The position numbers were made by a program, and so were the translations under genes. Source: Paratinospora sagittata (Eukaryota; Streptophyta; Magnoliopsida; Ranunculales; Menispermaceae). From it: a stretch of DNA of 64,000 nucleotides. Positions 23,268 to 36,074 of this stretch are shown in pieces. The DNA is taken from NCBI GenBank assembly GCA_035771175.1, contig CM069590.1:32936821-33000820 (forward strand). The letters run 5' to 3'. The stretch's first letter is position 1. Each line of letters opens with the position of its first letter. A model generated the notes under the pieces. That model was not told the DNA's origin and searched no databases. It saw only the letters and a list, made by a program, of their open reading frames with translations.

Positions 23268-24133
23268 GGATAGCCTCTGCAAATCTTAGCACACAAGGGA
23301 TAAAATGAAAAACTAGCTGAACATCAAGACAGATTGCAATTTTGATTCAATTCGAAGCCTTTTTTTGCAAAGGCAAGAATCATTACTTTCTTCTCTTGAA
23401 AAACTCTTCGAAAAGCTCAATCTAACTTGCAAATATCGTGCGTGTTGTATTTTTGAAAATCAGAGAATAAGTGTTTTCTAAAATTTGAAGTTGAAGGTTA
23501 AAGAGCAAGAGTACTAAAAAATGATTTGAATTCAAAACATTGTTCAATCTAAAGTTTTTTGGGCGTGCGAGACAATGGGAATCATCTAGGTGTTACTAGA
23601 GAATATCTCAATTAAGATAACCTGGCAAAACTGTGAAGGAATAGAAAAATTGAGCAAGCAGAAGTGCCCACATTTTTCTCGTTAGAAATATTAGATTTTA
23701 GTCTAAGACGTGAAAATTGCTGGATAGCCTTATTTTTGAAAAATTAATATTTTGACACTAAAGAACCATTTCATTGACTCATACCACTTTGATATAAGAT
23801 TAAACACTTTTAAATAATTGAAAACTCATTAAAATTATGATTAAAACCTTTCAGAAAACATTTTTTTTCAAAATGAAATACTATATCGAAAGTGATTTTG
23901 AAGACTTTGCAATTTTCAGAGTTTTAGTGCTGAGATTGATTGAGGGGTTACCCTACACACCAGAGATCAAACTAATGCATTAGACATGAGATATGCCTTC
24001 GTTCTTCGAGCTTGATCATTGTAGAATTCGAAAGCAATTGTTTGATGTGTTCTTGATGCAAAATAGGTGATGTGTTCCTCTTTGATGTGTTATCTTACCG
24101 AGACCACTTCATATACTTAGAGTTTTAAACAAT
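23268..24133 (+). repeat. Satellite monomer 28 (866 bp, subfamily X)
   Basis: X-type copy that opens the third X-Y'-Z trimer (23268-25808), 2541 bp after monomer 25. Confidence 0.97.
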
Positions 24134-24943
24134 GGATAGCCTCTGCAAATCTTAGCACACAAGGGATAAAATGAAGAACTAGCTGAACATCAAGACAGAT
24201 TGCAATTTTGTTTCAATTCGAAGCCTTTTTTTGCAAAGGCAAGAATCATTACTTTCTTCTCTTGAAAAACTCTTCGAAAAGCTCAATCTAACTTGCAAAT
24301 ATCGTGCGTGTTGAATTTTTGAAAATCAGAGAATGAGTGTTTTATAAAATTTGAAGTTAAAGGTTAAAGAGCAAATGTACTAAAAAATGATTTGAATTCA
24401 AAACATTGTTCAATCTAAAGTTTTTTGGGCGTGCGAGACAATGGGAATCATCTAGGTGTTACTAGAGAATATTTCAATTAAGATGACCTGGCAAAACTGT
24501 GAAGGAACAGAAAAATCGAGCGAGCAGAAGTGCCCACATTTTACTCGTTAGAAATATAAGATTTTAGTCTAAGACGTGCAAATTGCTGTATAGCCTTATT
24601 TTTGAAAAATTAATATTTTTACACTAAATAACCATTTCATTGACTCAAAACACTTTGATATAAGATTAAACACTTTTAAATAATTCAAAACTCATTAAAA
24701 TTATGATTAAAACCTTTCAGAAAACATTTTTTTCAAAATGAAATACTAGATCGAAAGTAATTTTGAAGACTTTGCAATTTTCAGAGTTTTAGTGCTGAGA
24801 TTGATCGAGGGGTTACCCGACACACCAGAGATCAAATTCGAAAGCTATTGTTTGATGTGTTCTTGATGCAAAACAGGTGATGTGTTCCTTTTTGATGTGT
24901 TATCTTATCGAGACCACTTCATATACTTAGAGTTTTAAACAAT
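24134..24943 (+). repeat. Satellite monomer 29 (810 bp, Y' with 55-bp deletion)
   Basis: Y' copy matching monomer 26, including ttttgtttcaattcg. Deletion junction at 24836/24837. Confidence 0.97.
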
Positions 24944-25808
24944 GGATAGCCTCTGCAAATCTTCGCACACAAGGGATAAAATGAAGAACTAGCTGAACAT
25001 CAAGACAGATTGCAATTTTGATTCAATTCGAAGCCTTTTTTTGCAAAGGCAAGAATCATTACTTTCTTCTCTTGAAAAACTCTTCGAAAGGCTCAATCTA
25101 ACTTGCAAATATCGTGCGTGTTGTATTTTTGAAAATCAGAGAATGAGTGTTTTATAAAATTTGAAGTTGAAGGTTAAAGAGCAAGAGTAGTACAAAATGA
25201 TTTGAATTCAAAACATTGTTAAATCTAAAGTTTTTTGGGCGTGCGAGACAATGGGAATCATCTAGGTGTTACTAGAGAATATTTCGATTAAGATAACCTG
25301 GCAAAACTGTGAAGGAATAGAAAAATCGAGCAAGCAGAAGTGCCCACATTTTTCTCGTTAGAAATATCAGATTTTAGTCTAAGACGTGCCAATTGCAGGA
25401 TAGCTTTATTTTTGAAAAATTAATATTTTGACACTAAAGAACCATTTCATTGACTCAAAACACTTTGATATAAGAATAAACACTTTTAAATAATTCAAAA
25501 CTCATTAAAATTATGATTAAAACCTTTCGGAAAACATTTTTGTAATAATGAAATACTATATCGAAAGTGATTTTGAAGACTTTGCAATTTTTAGAGTTTT
25601 AGTGCTAAGATTGATCGAGGGGTTACCTTACACACCAGAGATCAAACTAATGCGTTAAACATGAGATATGTCTTCGTTATTCGAGCTTGATCATTGTAGA
25701 ATTCGACAGCTATTGTTTGATGTGTTCTTGATGCAAAACAGGTGATGTGTTCCTCTTTGATGTGTTATCTTACCGAGACCACTTCATATACTTAGAGTTT
25801 TAAACAAT
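24944..25808 (+). repeat. Satellite monomer 30 (865 bp, intact Z)
   Basis: Z type over its full length: cttcgcac, gaaaggctc, agtagtac, tttcgattaag, atatcagat, gccaattgcagg, agaataaac and ttcggaaaac. Private attgttaaatc, taataatgaaat and taatgcgttaaac, the last damaging the 12-bp palindrome. Confidence 0.97.
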
Positions 25809-26673
25809 GGACAGCCTCTGCAAATCTTAGCACACAAGGGATAAAATGAAGAACTAGCTGAACATCAAGACAGATTGCAATTTTGATTCAATTCGAAGCC
25901 TTTTTTTGCAAAGGCAAGAATCATTACTTTCTTCTCTTGAAAAACTCTTCGAAAAGCTCAATCTAACTTGCAAATATCGTGCGTGTTGAATTTTTGAAAA
26001 TCAGAGAATGAGTGTTTTATAAAATTTGAAGTTGAAGGTTAAAGAGCAAGAGTACTAAAAAATGATTTGAATTCAAAACATTGTTCAATCTAAAGTTTTT
26101 TGGGCGTGCGAGACAATGGGAATCATCTAGGTGTTACTAGAGAATATTTCAATTAAGATAACCTGGCAAAACTGTGGAGGAATAGAAAAATCGAGCAAGC
26201 AGAAGTGCCCACATTTTTCTCGTTAGAAATATCAGATTTTAGTCTAAGACGTGCCAATTGCAGGATAGCCTTATTTTTGAAAAATTAATATTTTGACACT
26301 AAAGAATCATTTCATTGACTCAAAACACTTTGATATAAGAATAAACACTTTTAAATAATTCAAAACTCATTAAAATCATGATTAAAACCTTTCGGAAAAC
26401 ATTTTTGTAAAAATGAAATACTATATCGAAAGTGATTTTGAAGACTTTGCAATTTTCAGAGTTTTAGTGCTGAGATTGATCTAGGGGTTACCCTACACAC
26501 CAGAGATCAAACTAATGCATTAGACATGAGATATGGCTTCGTTCTTCGAGCTTAATCTTTGTAGAATTCGAAAGCTATTGTTTGATGTGTTCTTGATGCA
26601 AAACAGGTGATGTGTTCCTTTTTGATGTGTGATCTTATCGAGACCACTTCATATACTTAGAGTTTTAAACAAT
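25809..26673 (+). repeat. Satellite monomer 31 (865 bp)
   Basis: First copy of the third zone. Markers tgtggaggaa, aaaatcatgatt, gatctagggg, atatggcttcg, gagcttaatc and gtgtgatc are shared with monomer 34. Private ggacagcc start. Confidence 0.97.
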
Positions 26674-27538
26674 GGATAGCCTCTGCAAATCTTCGCACAC
26701 AAGGGATAAAATGAAGAACTAGCTGAACATCAAGACAGATTGCAATTTTGATTCAATTCGAAGCCTTTTTTTTCAAAGGCAAGAATCATTACTTTCTTCT
26801 CTTGAAAAACTCTTCGAAAAGCTCAATCTAACTTGCAAATATCGTGCGTGTTGTATTTTTGAAAATCTTAGAATGAGTGTTTTATAAAATTTGAAGTTGA
26901 AGGTTAAAGAGCAAGAGTAGTACAAAATGATTTGAATTCAAAACATTGTTCAATCTAAAGTTTTTTGGGCGTGCGAGACAATGGGAATCATCTAGGTGTT
27001 ACTAGAGAATATTTCAATTTAGATAACCTGGCAAAACTGTGAAGGAACAGAAAAATCGAGCAAGCAGAAGTGCCCACATTTTTCTCGTTAGAAATATTAG
27101 ATTTTAGTCTAAGACGTGCCAATTGCAGGATAGCCTTATTTTTGAAAAATTAATATTTTGACAATAAAGAACCATTTCATTGACTCAAAACACTTTGATA
27201 TAAGAATAAACACTTTTAAATAATTCAAAACTCATTAAAATTATGATTAAAACCTTTCGGAAAACATTTTTGTAAAAATGAAATACTATATCGAAAGTGA
27301 TTTTGAAGACTTTGCAATTTTCAGAGTTTTAGTGCTGAGATTGATCTAGGGGTTACCCTACACACCAGAGATCAAACTAATGCATTAGACATGACATATG
27401 GCTTCGTTCTTCGAGCTTAATCTTTGTAGAATTCGAAAGCTATTGTTTGATGTGTTCTTGATGCAAAACAGATGATGTGTTCCTTTTTGATGTGTGATCT
27501 TATCGAGACCACTTCATATACTTAGAGTTTTAAACAAT
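26674..27538 (+). repeat. Satellite monomer 32 (865 bp)
   Basis: Markers gaacag, attagatttt, gacaataaag, gatctagggg, gacatatggc and cagatgatgtg recur in monomer 35, 2541 bp downstream. The hairpin loop has a G-to-T change (eight T then caaaggc). Confidence 0.97.
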
Positions 27539-28348
27539 GGATAGCCTCTGCAAATCTTAGCACACAAGGGATAAAATGAAGAACTAGCTGAACATCAAGA
27601 CAGAATGCAATTTTGATTCAATTCGAAGCCTTTTTTTGCAAAGGCAAGAATCATTACTTTCTTCTCTTGAAAAACTCTTCGAAAAGCTCAATCTAACTTG
27701 CAAATATCGTGCGTGTTGAATTTTTGAAAATCAGAGAATGAGTGTTTTATAAAATTTGAAGTTGAAGGTTAAAGAGCAAGAGTACTAAAAAATGATTTGA
27801 ATTCAAAACATTGTTCAATCTAAAGTTTTTTGGGCGTGCGAGACAATGGGAATCATCTAGGTGTTACTAGAGAATATTTCAATTAAGATAACCTGGCAAA
27901 ACTGTGAAGGAATAGAAAAATCGAGCAAGCAGAAGTGCCCACATTTTTCTCGTTAGAAATATAAGATTTTAGTCTAAGACGTGCAAATTGCTGGATAGCA
28001 TTATTTTTGAAAAATTAATATTTTGACACTAAAGAACCATTTCATTGACTCAAAACACTTTGATATAAGATTAAACACTTTTAAATAATTCAAAACTCAT
28101 TAAAATTATGATTAAAACCTTTCAGAAAACATTTTCTTCAAAATGAAATACTAGATCGAAAGTGATTTTGAAGACTTTGCAATTTTCAGAGTTTTAGTGC
28201 TGAGATTGATCGAGGGGTTACCCTACACACCAGAGATCAAATTCGAAAGCTATTGTTTGATGTGTTCTTGATGCAAAACAGGTGATGTGTTCCTTTTTGA
28301 TGTGTTATCTTATCGAGACCACTTCATATACTTGGAGTTTTAAACAAT
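27539..28348 (+). repeat. Satellite monomer 33 (810 bp, 55-bp deletion)
   Basis: It has ataagatttt, gctggatagcatt, actagatcg and the same 55-bp deletion, junction at 28241/28242. It lacks the other Y' markers of monomers 20, 26 and 29, so this deletion lineage moved onto or evolved in a different background. Confidence 0.97.
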
Positions 28349-29214
28349 GGATAGCCTCTGCAAATCTTAGCACACAAGGGATAAAATGAAAAACTAGCTG
28401 AACATCAAGACAGATTGCAATTTTGATTCAATTCGAAGCCTTTTTTTTGCAAAGGCAGGAATCATTACTTTCTTCTCTTGAAAAACTATTCGAAAAGCTC
28501 AATCTAACTTGCAAATATCGTGCGTGTTGAATTTTTGAAAATCAGAGAATGAGTGTTTTATAAAATTTGAAGTTGAAGGTTAAAGAGCAAGAGTACTAAA
28601 AAATGATTTGAATTCAAAACATTGTTCAATCTAAAGTTTTTTGGGCGTGCGAGACAATGGGAATCATCTAGGTGTTACTAGAGAATATTTCAATTAAGAT
28701 AACCTGGCAAAACTGTGGAGGAATAGAAAAATTGAGCAAGCAGAAGTGCCCACATTTTTCTCGTTAGAAATATCAGATTTTAGTCTAAGACGTGCCAATT
28801 GCAGGATAGCCTTATTTTTGAAAAATTAATATTTTGACACTAAAGAACCATTTCATTGACTCAAAACACTTTGATATAAGAATAAACACTTTTAAATAAT
28901 TCAAAACTCATTAAAATCATGATTAAAACCTTTCGGAAAACATTTTTGTAAAAATGAAATACTATATCGAAAGTGATTTTGAAGACTTTGCAATTTTCAG
29001 AGTTTTAGTGCTGAGATTGATCTAGGGGTTACCCTACACACCAGAGATCAAACTAATGCATTAGACATGAGATATGGCTTCGTTCTTCGAGCTTAATCTT
29101 TGTAGAATTCGAAAGCTATTGTTTGATGTGTTCTTGATGCAAAACAGGTGATGTGTTCCTTTTTGATGTGTGATCTTATCGAGACCACTTCATATACTTA
29201 GAGTTTTAAACAAT
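28349..29214 (+). repeat. Satellite monomer 34 (866 bp)
   Basis: Preceded by cttggagtttt. It has aaaaactagc, an eight-T hairpin loop, caggaatc and aactattcg, then a 3' half like monomer 31 (tgtggagg, aaaatcatg, gatctagggg, gcttaatc). Confidence 0.97.
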
Positions 29215-30078
29215 GGATAGCCTCTGCAAATCTTCGCACACAAGGGATAAAATGAAGAACTAGCTGAACATCAAGACAGATTGCAATTTTGATTCAATTC
29301 GAAGCCTTTTTTTGCAAAGGCAAGAATCATTACTTTCTTCTCTTGAAAAACTCTTCGAAAAGCTCAATCTAACTTGCAAATATCGTGCGTGTTGTATTTT
29401 GAAAATCATAGAATGAGTGTTTTATAAAATTTGAAGTTGAAGGTTAAAGAGCAAGAGTAGTACAAAATGATTTGAATTCAAAACATTGTTCAATCTAAAG
29501 TTTTTTGGGCGTGCGAGACAATGGGAATCATCTAGGTGTTACTAGAGAATATTTCAATTAAGATAACCTGGCAAAACTGTGAAGGAACAGAAAAATCGAG
29601 CAAGCAGAAGTGCCCACATTTTTCTCGTTAGAAATATTAGATTTTAGTCTAAGACGTGCCAATTGCAGGATAGCCTTATTTTTGAAAAATTAATATTTTG
29701 ACAATAAAGAACCATTTCATTGACTCAAAACACTTTGATATAAGAATAAACACTTTTAAATAATTCAAAACTCATTAAAATTATGATTAAAACCTTTCGG
29801 AAAACATTTTTGTAAAAATGAAATACTATATCGAAAGTGATTTTGAAGACTTTGCAATTTTCAGAGTTTTAGTGCTGAGATTGATCTAGGGGTTACCCTA
29901 CACACCAGAGATCAAACTAATACATTAGACATGACATATGGCTTCGTTCTTCGAGCTTAATCTTTGTAGAATTCGAAAGCTATTGTTTGATGTGTTCTTG
30001 ATGCAAAACAGATGATGTGTTCCTTTTTGATGTGTTATCTTATCGAGACCACTTCATATACTTAGAGTTTTAAACAAT
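29215..30078 (+). repeat. Satellite monomer 35 (864 bp)
   Basis: Counterpart of monomer 32 (gaacag, gacaataaag, gatctagggg, gacatatggc, cagatgatgtg). It has one T fewer in gtattttgaaaatc and ctaatacattag in place of the palindrome. Confidence 0.97.
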
Positions 30079-30943
30079 GGATAGCCTCTGCAAATCTTCG
30101 TACACAAGGGATAAAATGAAAAACTCGCTGAACATCAAGACAGATTGCAATTTTGATTCAATTCGAAGGCTTTTTTTGCAAAGGCAAGAATCATTACTTT
30201 CTTCTCTTGAAAAACTCTTCGAAAAGCTCAATCTAACTTGCAAATATCGTGCGTGTTGTATTTTTGAAAATCGTAGAATGAGTGTTTTATAAAATTTGAA
30301 GTTGAAGGTTAAAAAGCAAGAGTACTACAAAATGATTTGAATTCAAAACATTGTTCAATCTAAAGTTTTTTGGGCGTGCGAGACAATGGGAATCATCTAG
30401 GTGTTACTAGAGAATATTTCAATTAAGATAACCTGGCAAAACTGTGAAGGAACAGAAAAATCGAGCAAGCAGAAGTGCCCACATTTTTCTCGTTAGAAAT
30501 ATTAGATTTTAGTCTAAGACGTGCCAATTGCAGGATAGCCTTATTTTTGAAAAATTAATATTTTGACAATAAAGAACCATTTCATTGACTCAAAACACTT
30601 TGATATAGGAATAAACACTTTTAAATAATTCAAAACTCATTAAAATTATGATTAAAACCTTTCGGAAAACATTTTTCTAAAGATGAAATACTATATCGAA
30701 AGTGATTTTGAAGACTTGGCAATTTTCAGAGTTTTAGTGCTGAGATTGATCGAGGGGTTACCCTACACACCAGAAATCAAACTAATGCATTAAACATGAG
30801 ATATGTCTTCGTTCTTCGAGCTTGATCTTTGTAGAATTCGAAAGCTATTGTTTGATGTGTTCTTGATGTAAAATAGGTGATGTGTTCCTTTTTGATGTGT
30901 TATCTTACCGAGACAACTTCATATACTTAGAGTTTTAAACAAT
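30079..30943 (+). repeat. Satellite monomer 36 (865 bp)
   Basis: The usual in-frame TAG in gaactagctg has become aaactcgctg, and cagagaatg has become cgtagaatg. These changes open a spurious 71-codon frame. The 3' part has gacttggcaa, ccagaaatc and gtaaaatagg, shared with monomer 39. Confidence 0.97.
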
Positions 30944-31753
30944 GGATAGCCTCTGCAAATCTTAGCACACAAGGGATAAAATGAAGAACTAGCTGAACAT
31001 CAAGACAGATTGCAATTTTGATTCAATTCGAAGCCTTTTTTGCAAAGGCAAGAATCATTACTTTCTTCTCTTGAAAAACTCTTCGAAAAGCTCAATCTAA
31101 CTTGCAAATATCGTGCGTGTTGAATTTTTGAAAATCAGAGAATGAGTGTTTTATAAAATTTGAAGTTGAAGGTTAAAGAGCAAGAGTACTAAAAAATGAT
31201 TTGAATTCAAAACATTGTTCAATCTAAAGTTTTTTGGGCGTGCGAGACAATGGGAATCATCTAGGTGTTACTAGAGAATATTTCAATTAAGATAACCTGG
31301 CAAAACTGTGAAGGAATAGAAAAATCGAGCAAGCAGAAGTGCCCACATTTTTCTCATTAGAAATATAACATTTTAGTCTAAGACGTGCAAAATTGCTGGA
31401 TAGCATTATTTTTGAAAAATTAATATTTTGACACTAAAGAACCATTTCATTGACTCAAAACACTTTGATATAAGATTAAATACTTTTAAATAATTCAAAA
31501 CTCATTAAAATTATGATTAAAACCTTTCAGAAAACATTTTTTTCAAAATGAAATACTAGATCGAAAGTGATTTTGAAGACTTTACAATTTTCAGAGTTTT
31601 AGTGCTGAGATTGATCGAATGGTTACCCTACACACCAGAGAACAAATTCGAAAGCTATTGTTTGATGTGTTCTTGATGCAAAACAGGTGATGTGTTCCTT
31701 TTTTATGTGTTATCTTATCGAGACCACTTCATATACTTGGAGTTTTAAACAAT
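30944..31753 (+). repeat. Satellite monomer 37 (810 bp, 55-bp deletion)
   Basis: Six-T loop, ctcattag, gcaaaattgctggatagcatt-type middle, aaatactttt, actagatcg and gatcgaatgg. Deletion junction at 31646/31647, preceded by gagaacaaa in place of gagatcaaa. Confidence 0.97.
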
Positions 31754-32617
31754 GGATAGCCTCTGCAAATCTTAGCACACAAGGGATAAAATGAAAAACT
31801 AGCAGAACATCAAGACAGATTGCAATTTTGATTCAATTCGAAGCCTTTTTTTTGCAAAGGCAGGAATCATTACTTTCTTCTCTTGAAAAACTCTTCGAAA
31901 AGCTCAATCTAACTTGCAAATATCGTGCGTGTTGAATTTTTGAAAATCAGAGAATGAGTGTTTTATAAAATTTGAAGTTGAAGGTTAAAGAGCAAGAGTA
32001 CTAAAAAATGATTTGAATTCAAAACATTGTTCAATCTAAAGTTTTTTGGGCGTGCGAGACAATGGGAATCATCTAGGTGTTACTAGAGAATATTCCAATT
32101 AAGATAACTTGGCAAAACTGTGAAGGAACAGAAAAATCGAGCAAGCAGAAGTGCCCACATTTTTCTCGTTAGAAATATAAGATTTTAGTCTAAGACGTGC
32201 AAGTTGCTGGATAGCCTTATTTTTGAAAAATAAATATTTTGACACTAAAAACCATTTCATTGACTCAAAACACTTTGATATAAGATTAAACACTTTTAAA
32301 TAATTCAAAACTCATTAAAATTACGATTAAAACCTTTTAGAAAACATTTTTTCAAAATAAAATACTATATCGAAAGTGATTTTGAAGACTTTGTAATTTT
32401 CAGAGTTTTAGTGCTGAGATTGATCGAGGGGTTACGCTACACACCAGAGATCGAACTAATGCATTAGACATGAGATATGGCTTCGTTCTTCGAGCTTGAT
32501 CTTTGTAGAATTCGAAAGCTATTGTTTGATGTGTTATTGATGCAAAACAGGTGATGTGTTCCTTTTTTATGTGTTATCTTATCGAGACCACTTCATATAC
32601 TTAGAGTTTTAAACAAT
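31754..32617 (+). repeat. Satellite monomer 38 (864 bp)
   Basis: Preceded by cttggagtttt like monomer 34. It has an eight-T loop, aaaaactagcag, ttacgatt, cattttttcaaaataaaa and ttacgctac, which destroys GGTTACC. A chance reverse-strand frame occupies 32099-32308. Confidence 0.97.
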
Positions 32618-33481
32618 GGATAGCCTCTGCCAATCTTCGCACACAAGGGATAAAATGAAGAACTAACTGAACATCAAGACAGATTGCAATTTTGATTCAA
32701 TTCGAAGCCTTTTTTTGCAAAGGCAAGAATCATTACTTTCTTCTCTTGAAAAACTCTTCGAAAAGCTCAATCTAACTTGCAAATATCGTGCGTGTTGTAT
32801 TTTTGAAAATCGTAGAATGAGTGTTTTATAAAATTTGAAGTTGAAGGTTAAAGAGCAAGAGTACTACAAAATGATTTGAATTCAAAACATTGTTCAATCT
32901 AAAGTTTTTTGGGCGTGCGAGACAATGGGAATCATCTAGGTGTTACTAGAGAATATTTCAATTAAGATAACCTGGCAAAACTGTGAAGGAATAGAAAAAT
33001 CGAGCAAGCAGAAGTGCCCACATTTTTCTCGTTAGAAATATCAGATCTTAGTCTAAGACGTGCCAATTGCAGGATAGCCTTATTTTTGAAAAATTAATAT
33101 TTTGGCACTAAAGAACATTTCATTGACTCAAAACACTTTGATATAAGAATAAACACTTTTAAATAATTCAAAACTCATTAAAATTATGATTAAAACCTTT
33201 CGGAAAACATTTTTGTAAAGATGAAATACTATATCGAAAGTGATTTTGAAGACTTGGCAATTTTCAGAGTTTTAGTGCTGAGATTGATCGAGGGGTTACC
33301 CTACACACCAGAAATCAAACTAATGCATTAAACATGAGATATGTCTTCGTTCTTCGAGCTTGATCTTTGTAGAATTCGAAAGCTATTGTATGATGTGTTC
33401 TTGATGTAAAATAGGTGATGTGTTCCTTTTTGATGTGTTATCTTACCGAGACAACTTCATATACTTAGAGTTTTAAACAAT
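32618..33481 (+). repeat. Satellite monomer 39 (864 bp)
   Basis: Markers ctgccaatcttcgc, aactaactg, cagatcttag and gaacatttc recur in monomer 41, 1729 bp downstream. Private tttggcac and ttgtatgatg. Confidence 0.97.
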
Positions 33482-34346
33482 GGATAGCCTCTGCAAATCT
33501 TAGCACACAAGGGATAAAATGAAGAACTAGCTGAACATCAAGACAGATTGCAATTTTGATTCAATTCGAAGCCTTTTTTGCAAAGGCAAGAATGATTACT
33601 TTCTTCTCTTGAAAAACTCTTCGAAAAGCTCAATCTAACTTGCAAATATCGTGCGTGTTGAATTTTTGAAAATCAGAGAATGAGTGTTTTATAAAATTTG
33701 AAGTTGAAGGTTAAAGAGCAAGAGTAGTACAAAATGATTTGAATTCAAAACATTGTTCAATCTAAAGTTTTTTGGGCGTGCGAGACAATGGGAATCATCT
33801 AGGTGTTACTAGAGAATATTTCAATTAAGATAACCTGGCAAAACTGTGAAGGAATAGAAAAATCGAGCAAGCAGAAGTGCCCACATTTTTCTCATTAGAA
33901 ATATAAGATTTTAGTCTAAGACGTGCAAAATTGCTGGATAGCATTATTTTTGAAAAATTAATATTTTGACACTAAAGAACCATTTCATTGACTCAAAACA
34001 CTTTGATATAAGATTAAATACTTTTAAATAATTCAAAACTCATTAAAATTATGATTAAAACCTTTCGGAAAACATTTTTGGAAAAATGAAATACTATATC
34101 GAAAGTGATTTTGAAGACTTTGCAATTTTCAGAGTTTTAGTGCTGAGATTGATCGAGGGGTTACGCTACACACCAGAGATCAAACTAATGCATTAGACAT
34201 GAGATATGACTTCGTTCTTCGAGCTTGATCTTTGTAGAATTCGAAAGCTATTGTTTGATGTGTTCTTGATGCAAAACAGGTGATGTGTTCCTTTTTGATG
34301 TGTTATCTTATCGAGACCACTTCATATACTTAGAGTTTTAAACAAT
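33482..34346 (+). repeat. Satellite monomer 40 (865 bp)
   Basis: The first two thirds resemble monomer 37 (six-T loop, ctcattag, gctggatagcatt, aaatactttt) but without the 55-bp deletion. The 3' part has tttttggaaaaatg and ttacgctac, which destroys GGTTACC. Unusual tgaattttt plus agtagtac combination. Confidence 0.97.
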
Positions 34347-35210
34347 GGATAGCCTCTGCCAATCTTCGCACACAAGGGATAAAATGAAGAACTAACTGAA
34401 CATCAAGACAGATTGCAATTTTGATTCAATTCGAAGCCTTTTTTTGCAAAGGCAAGAATCATTACTTTCTTCTCTTGAAAAACTCTTCGAAAAGCTCAAT
34501 CTAACTTGCAAATATCGTGCGTGTTGTATTTTTGAAAATCAGAGAATGAGTGTTTTATAAAATTTGAAGTTGAAGGTTAAAGAGCAAGAGTACTACAAAA
34601 TGATTTGAATTCAAAACATTGTTCAATCTAAAGTTTTTTGGGCGTGCGAGACAATGGGAATCATCTAGGTGTTACTAGAGAATATTTCAATTAAGATAAC
34701 CTGGCAAAACTGTGAAGGAATAGAAAAATCGAGCAAGCAGAAGTGCCCACATTTTTCTCGTTAGAAATATCAGATCTTAGTCTAAGACGTGCCAATTGCA
34801 GGATAGCCTTATTTTTGAAAAATTAATATTTTGACACTAAAGAACATTTCATTGACTCAAAACACTTTGATATAAGAATAAACACTTTTAAATAATTCAA
34901 AACTCATTAAAATTATGATTAAAACCTTTCGGAAAACATTTTTGTAAAGATGAAATACTATATCAAAAGTGATTTTGAAGACTTGGCAATTTTCAGAGTT
35001 TTAGTGCTGAGATTGATCGAGGGGTTACCCTACACACCAGAAATCAAACTAATGCATTAAACATGAGATATGTCTTCGTTCTTCGAGCTTGATCTTTGTA
35101 GAATTCGAAAGCTATTGTTTGATGTGTTCTTGATGTAAAACAGGTGATGTGTTCCTTTTTGATGTGTTATCTTACCGAGACAACTTCATATACTTAGAGT
35201 TTTAAACAAT
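34347..35210 (+). repeat. Satellite monomer 41 (864 bp)
   Basis: Near-copy of monomer 39 (ctgccaatc, aactaactg, cagatcttag, gaacatttc, gacttggcaa, cattaaacatg), with private atatcaaaag. Confidence 0.97.
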
Positions 35211-36074
35211 GGATAGCCTCTGCAAATCTTAGCACACAAGGGATAAAATGAAGAACTAGCTGAACATCAAGACAGATTGCAATTTTGATTCAATTCGAAG
35301 CCTTTTTTTGCAAAGGCAAGAATCATTACTTTCTTCTCTTGAAAAACTCTTCGAAAAGCTCAATCTAACTTGCAAATATCGTGCGTGTTGTATTTTTGTA
35401 ATTCAGAGAATGAGTGTTTTATAAAATTTGAAGTTGAAGGTTAAAGAGCGAGAGTACTAAAAAATGATTTGAATTCAAAACATTGTTCAATCTAAAGTCT
35501 TTTGGGCGTGCGAGACAATGGGAATCACTAGGTGTTACTAGAGAATATTTCAATTAAGATAACCTGGCAAAATTGTGAAGGAATAGAAAAATCGAGCTAT
35601 CAGAAGTGCCCACATTTTTGTCGTTAGAAATATAAGATTTTAGTCTAAGACGTGCAAATTGCTGGATAGCCTTATTTTTGAAAAATTAATATTTTGACAC
35701 TAAAGAACCATTTCATTGACTCAAAACACTTTGATATAAGATTAAACACTTTTATATAATTCAAAACAAATTATAATTATAATTAAAACCTTTCAGAAAA
35801 CATTTTTTTCAAAATGAAATACTATATCGAAAGTGATTTTGAAGACTTTGCAATTTTCAGAGTTTTAGTGCTGAGATTGATCGAGGGGTTACCCTACACA
35901 CCGGAGATCAAACTAATGCATTAGACATGAGATATGTCTTCGTTCTTCGAGCGCTATCTTTGTAGAATTCGAAAGCTATTGTTTGATGGGTTCTTGATGC
36001 AAAACAGGTGATGTGTTCCTTTTTGATGTGTTATCTTATCGAGACCACTTCATATACTTAGAGTTTTAAACAAT
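35211..36074 (+). repeat. Satellite monomer 42 (864 bp, subfamily M)
   Basis: First M copy: gagcgagagtac, aatcactagg, aaaattgtg, ttttgtcg, tttatataattc with caaaacaaatta, and ccggagatc. Private tttttgtaattcag and gagcgctatc, the latter damaging the inverted repeat. Confidence 0.97.

Larger units (their letters stand above)
12131..25808 (+). repeat. X/Y dimer HOR (1730 bp) converting to X-Y'-Z trimer (2541 bp)
   Basis: The order of monomers 15-30 is X Y X Y X Y' Z/X Y X Y X Y' Z/Y X Y' Z. X and Y are 866 and 864 bp, Y' is 810 bp. Y' is always followed by a Z-headed monomer. Trimers start at 15591, 20727 and 23268; the last two are exactly 2541 bp each. Confidence 0.9.
25809..35210 (+). repeat. 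Mixed trimer/tetramer/dimer HOR zone
   Basis: Monomers 31 and 32 recur as 34 and 35 (2540-2541 bp). Monomers 33 and 34 recur as 37 and 38 (3405 bp; shared deletion and shared cttggagtttt junction). Monomers 39 and 41 form a 1729-bp pair. The unit size changes three times within 9.4 kb. Confidence 0.8.

Noticed and set aside
30077..30292. 71-codon forward open reading frame in monomer 36
   Set aside because: The frame exists because gaactagctg became aaactcgctg, removing a TAG present in nearly every other monomer. It has no recognisable domain and is not open in the other copies, so it is a chance frame in a noncoding satellite.
32099..32308. 69-codon reverse-strand open reading frame in monomer 38
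   Set aside because: It lies in ordinary satellite sequence and is opened by private changes in one diverged copy. The equivalent region in neighbouring monomers is interrupted. No family resemblance was seen.
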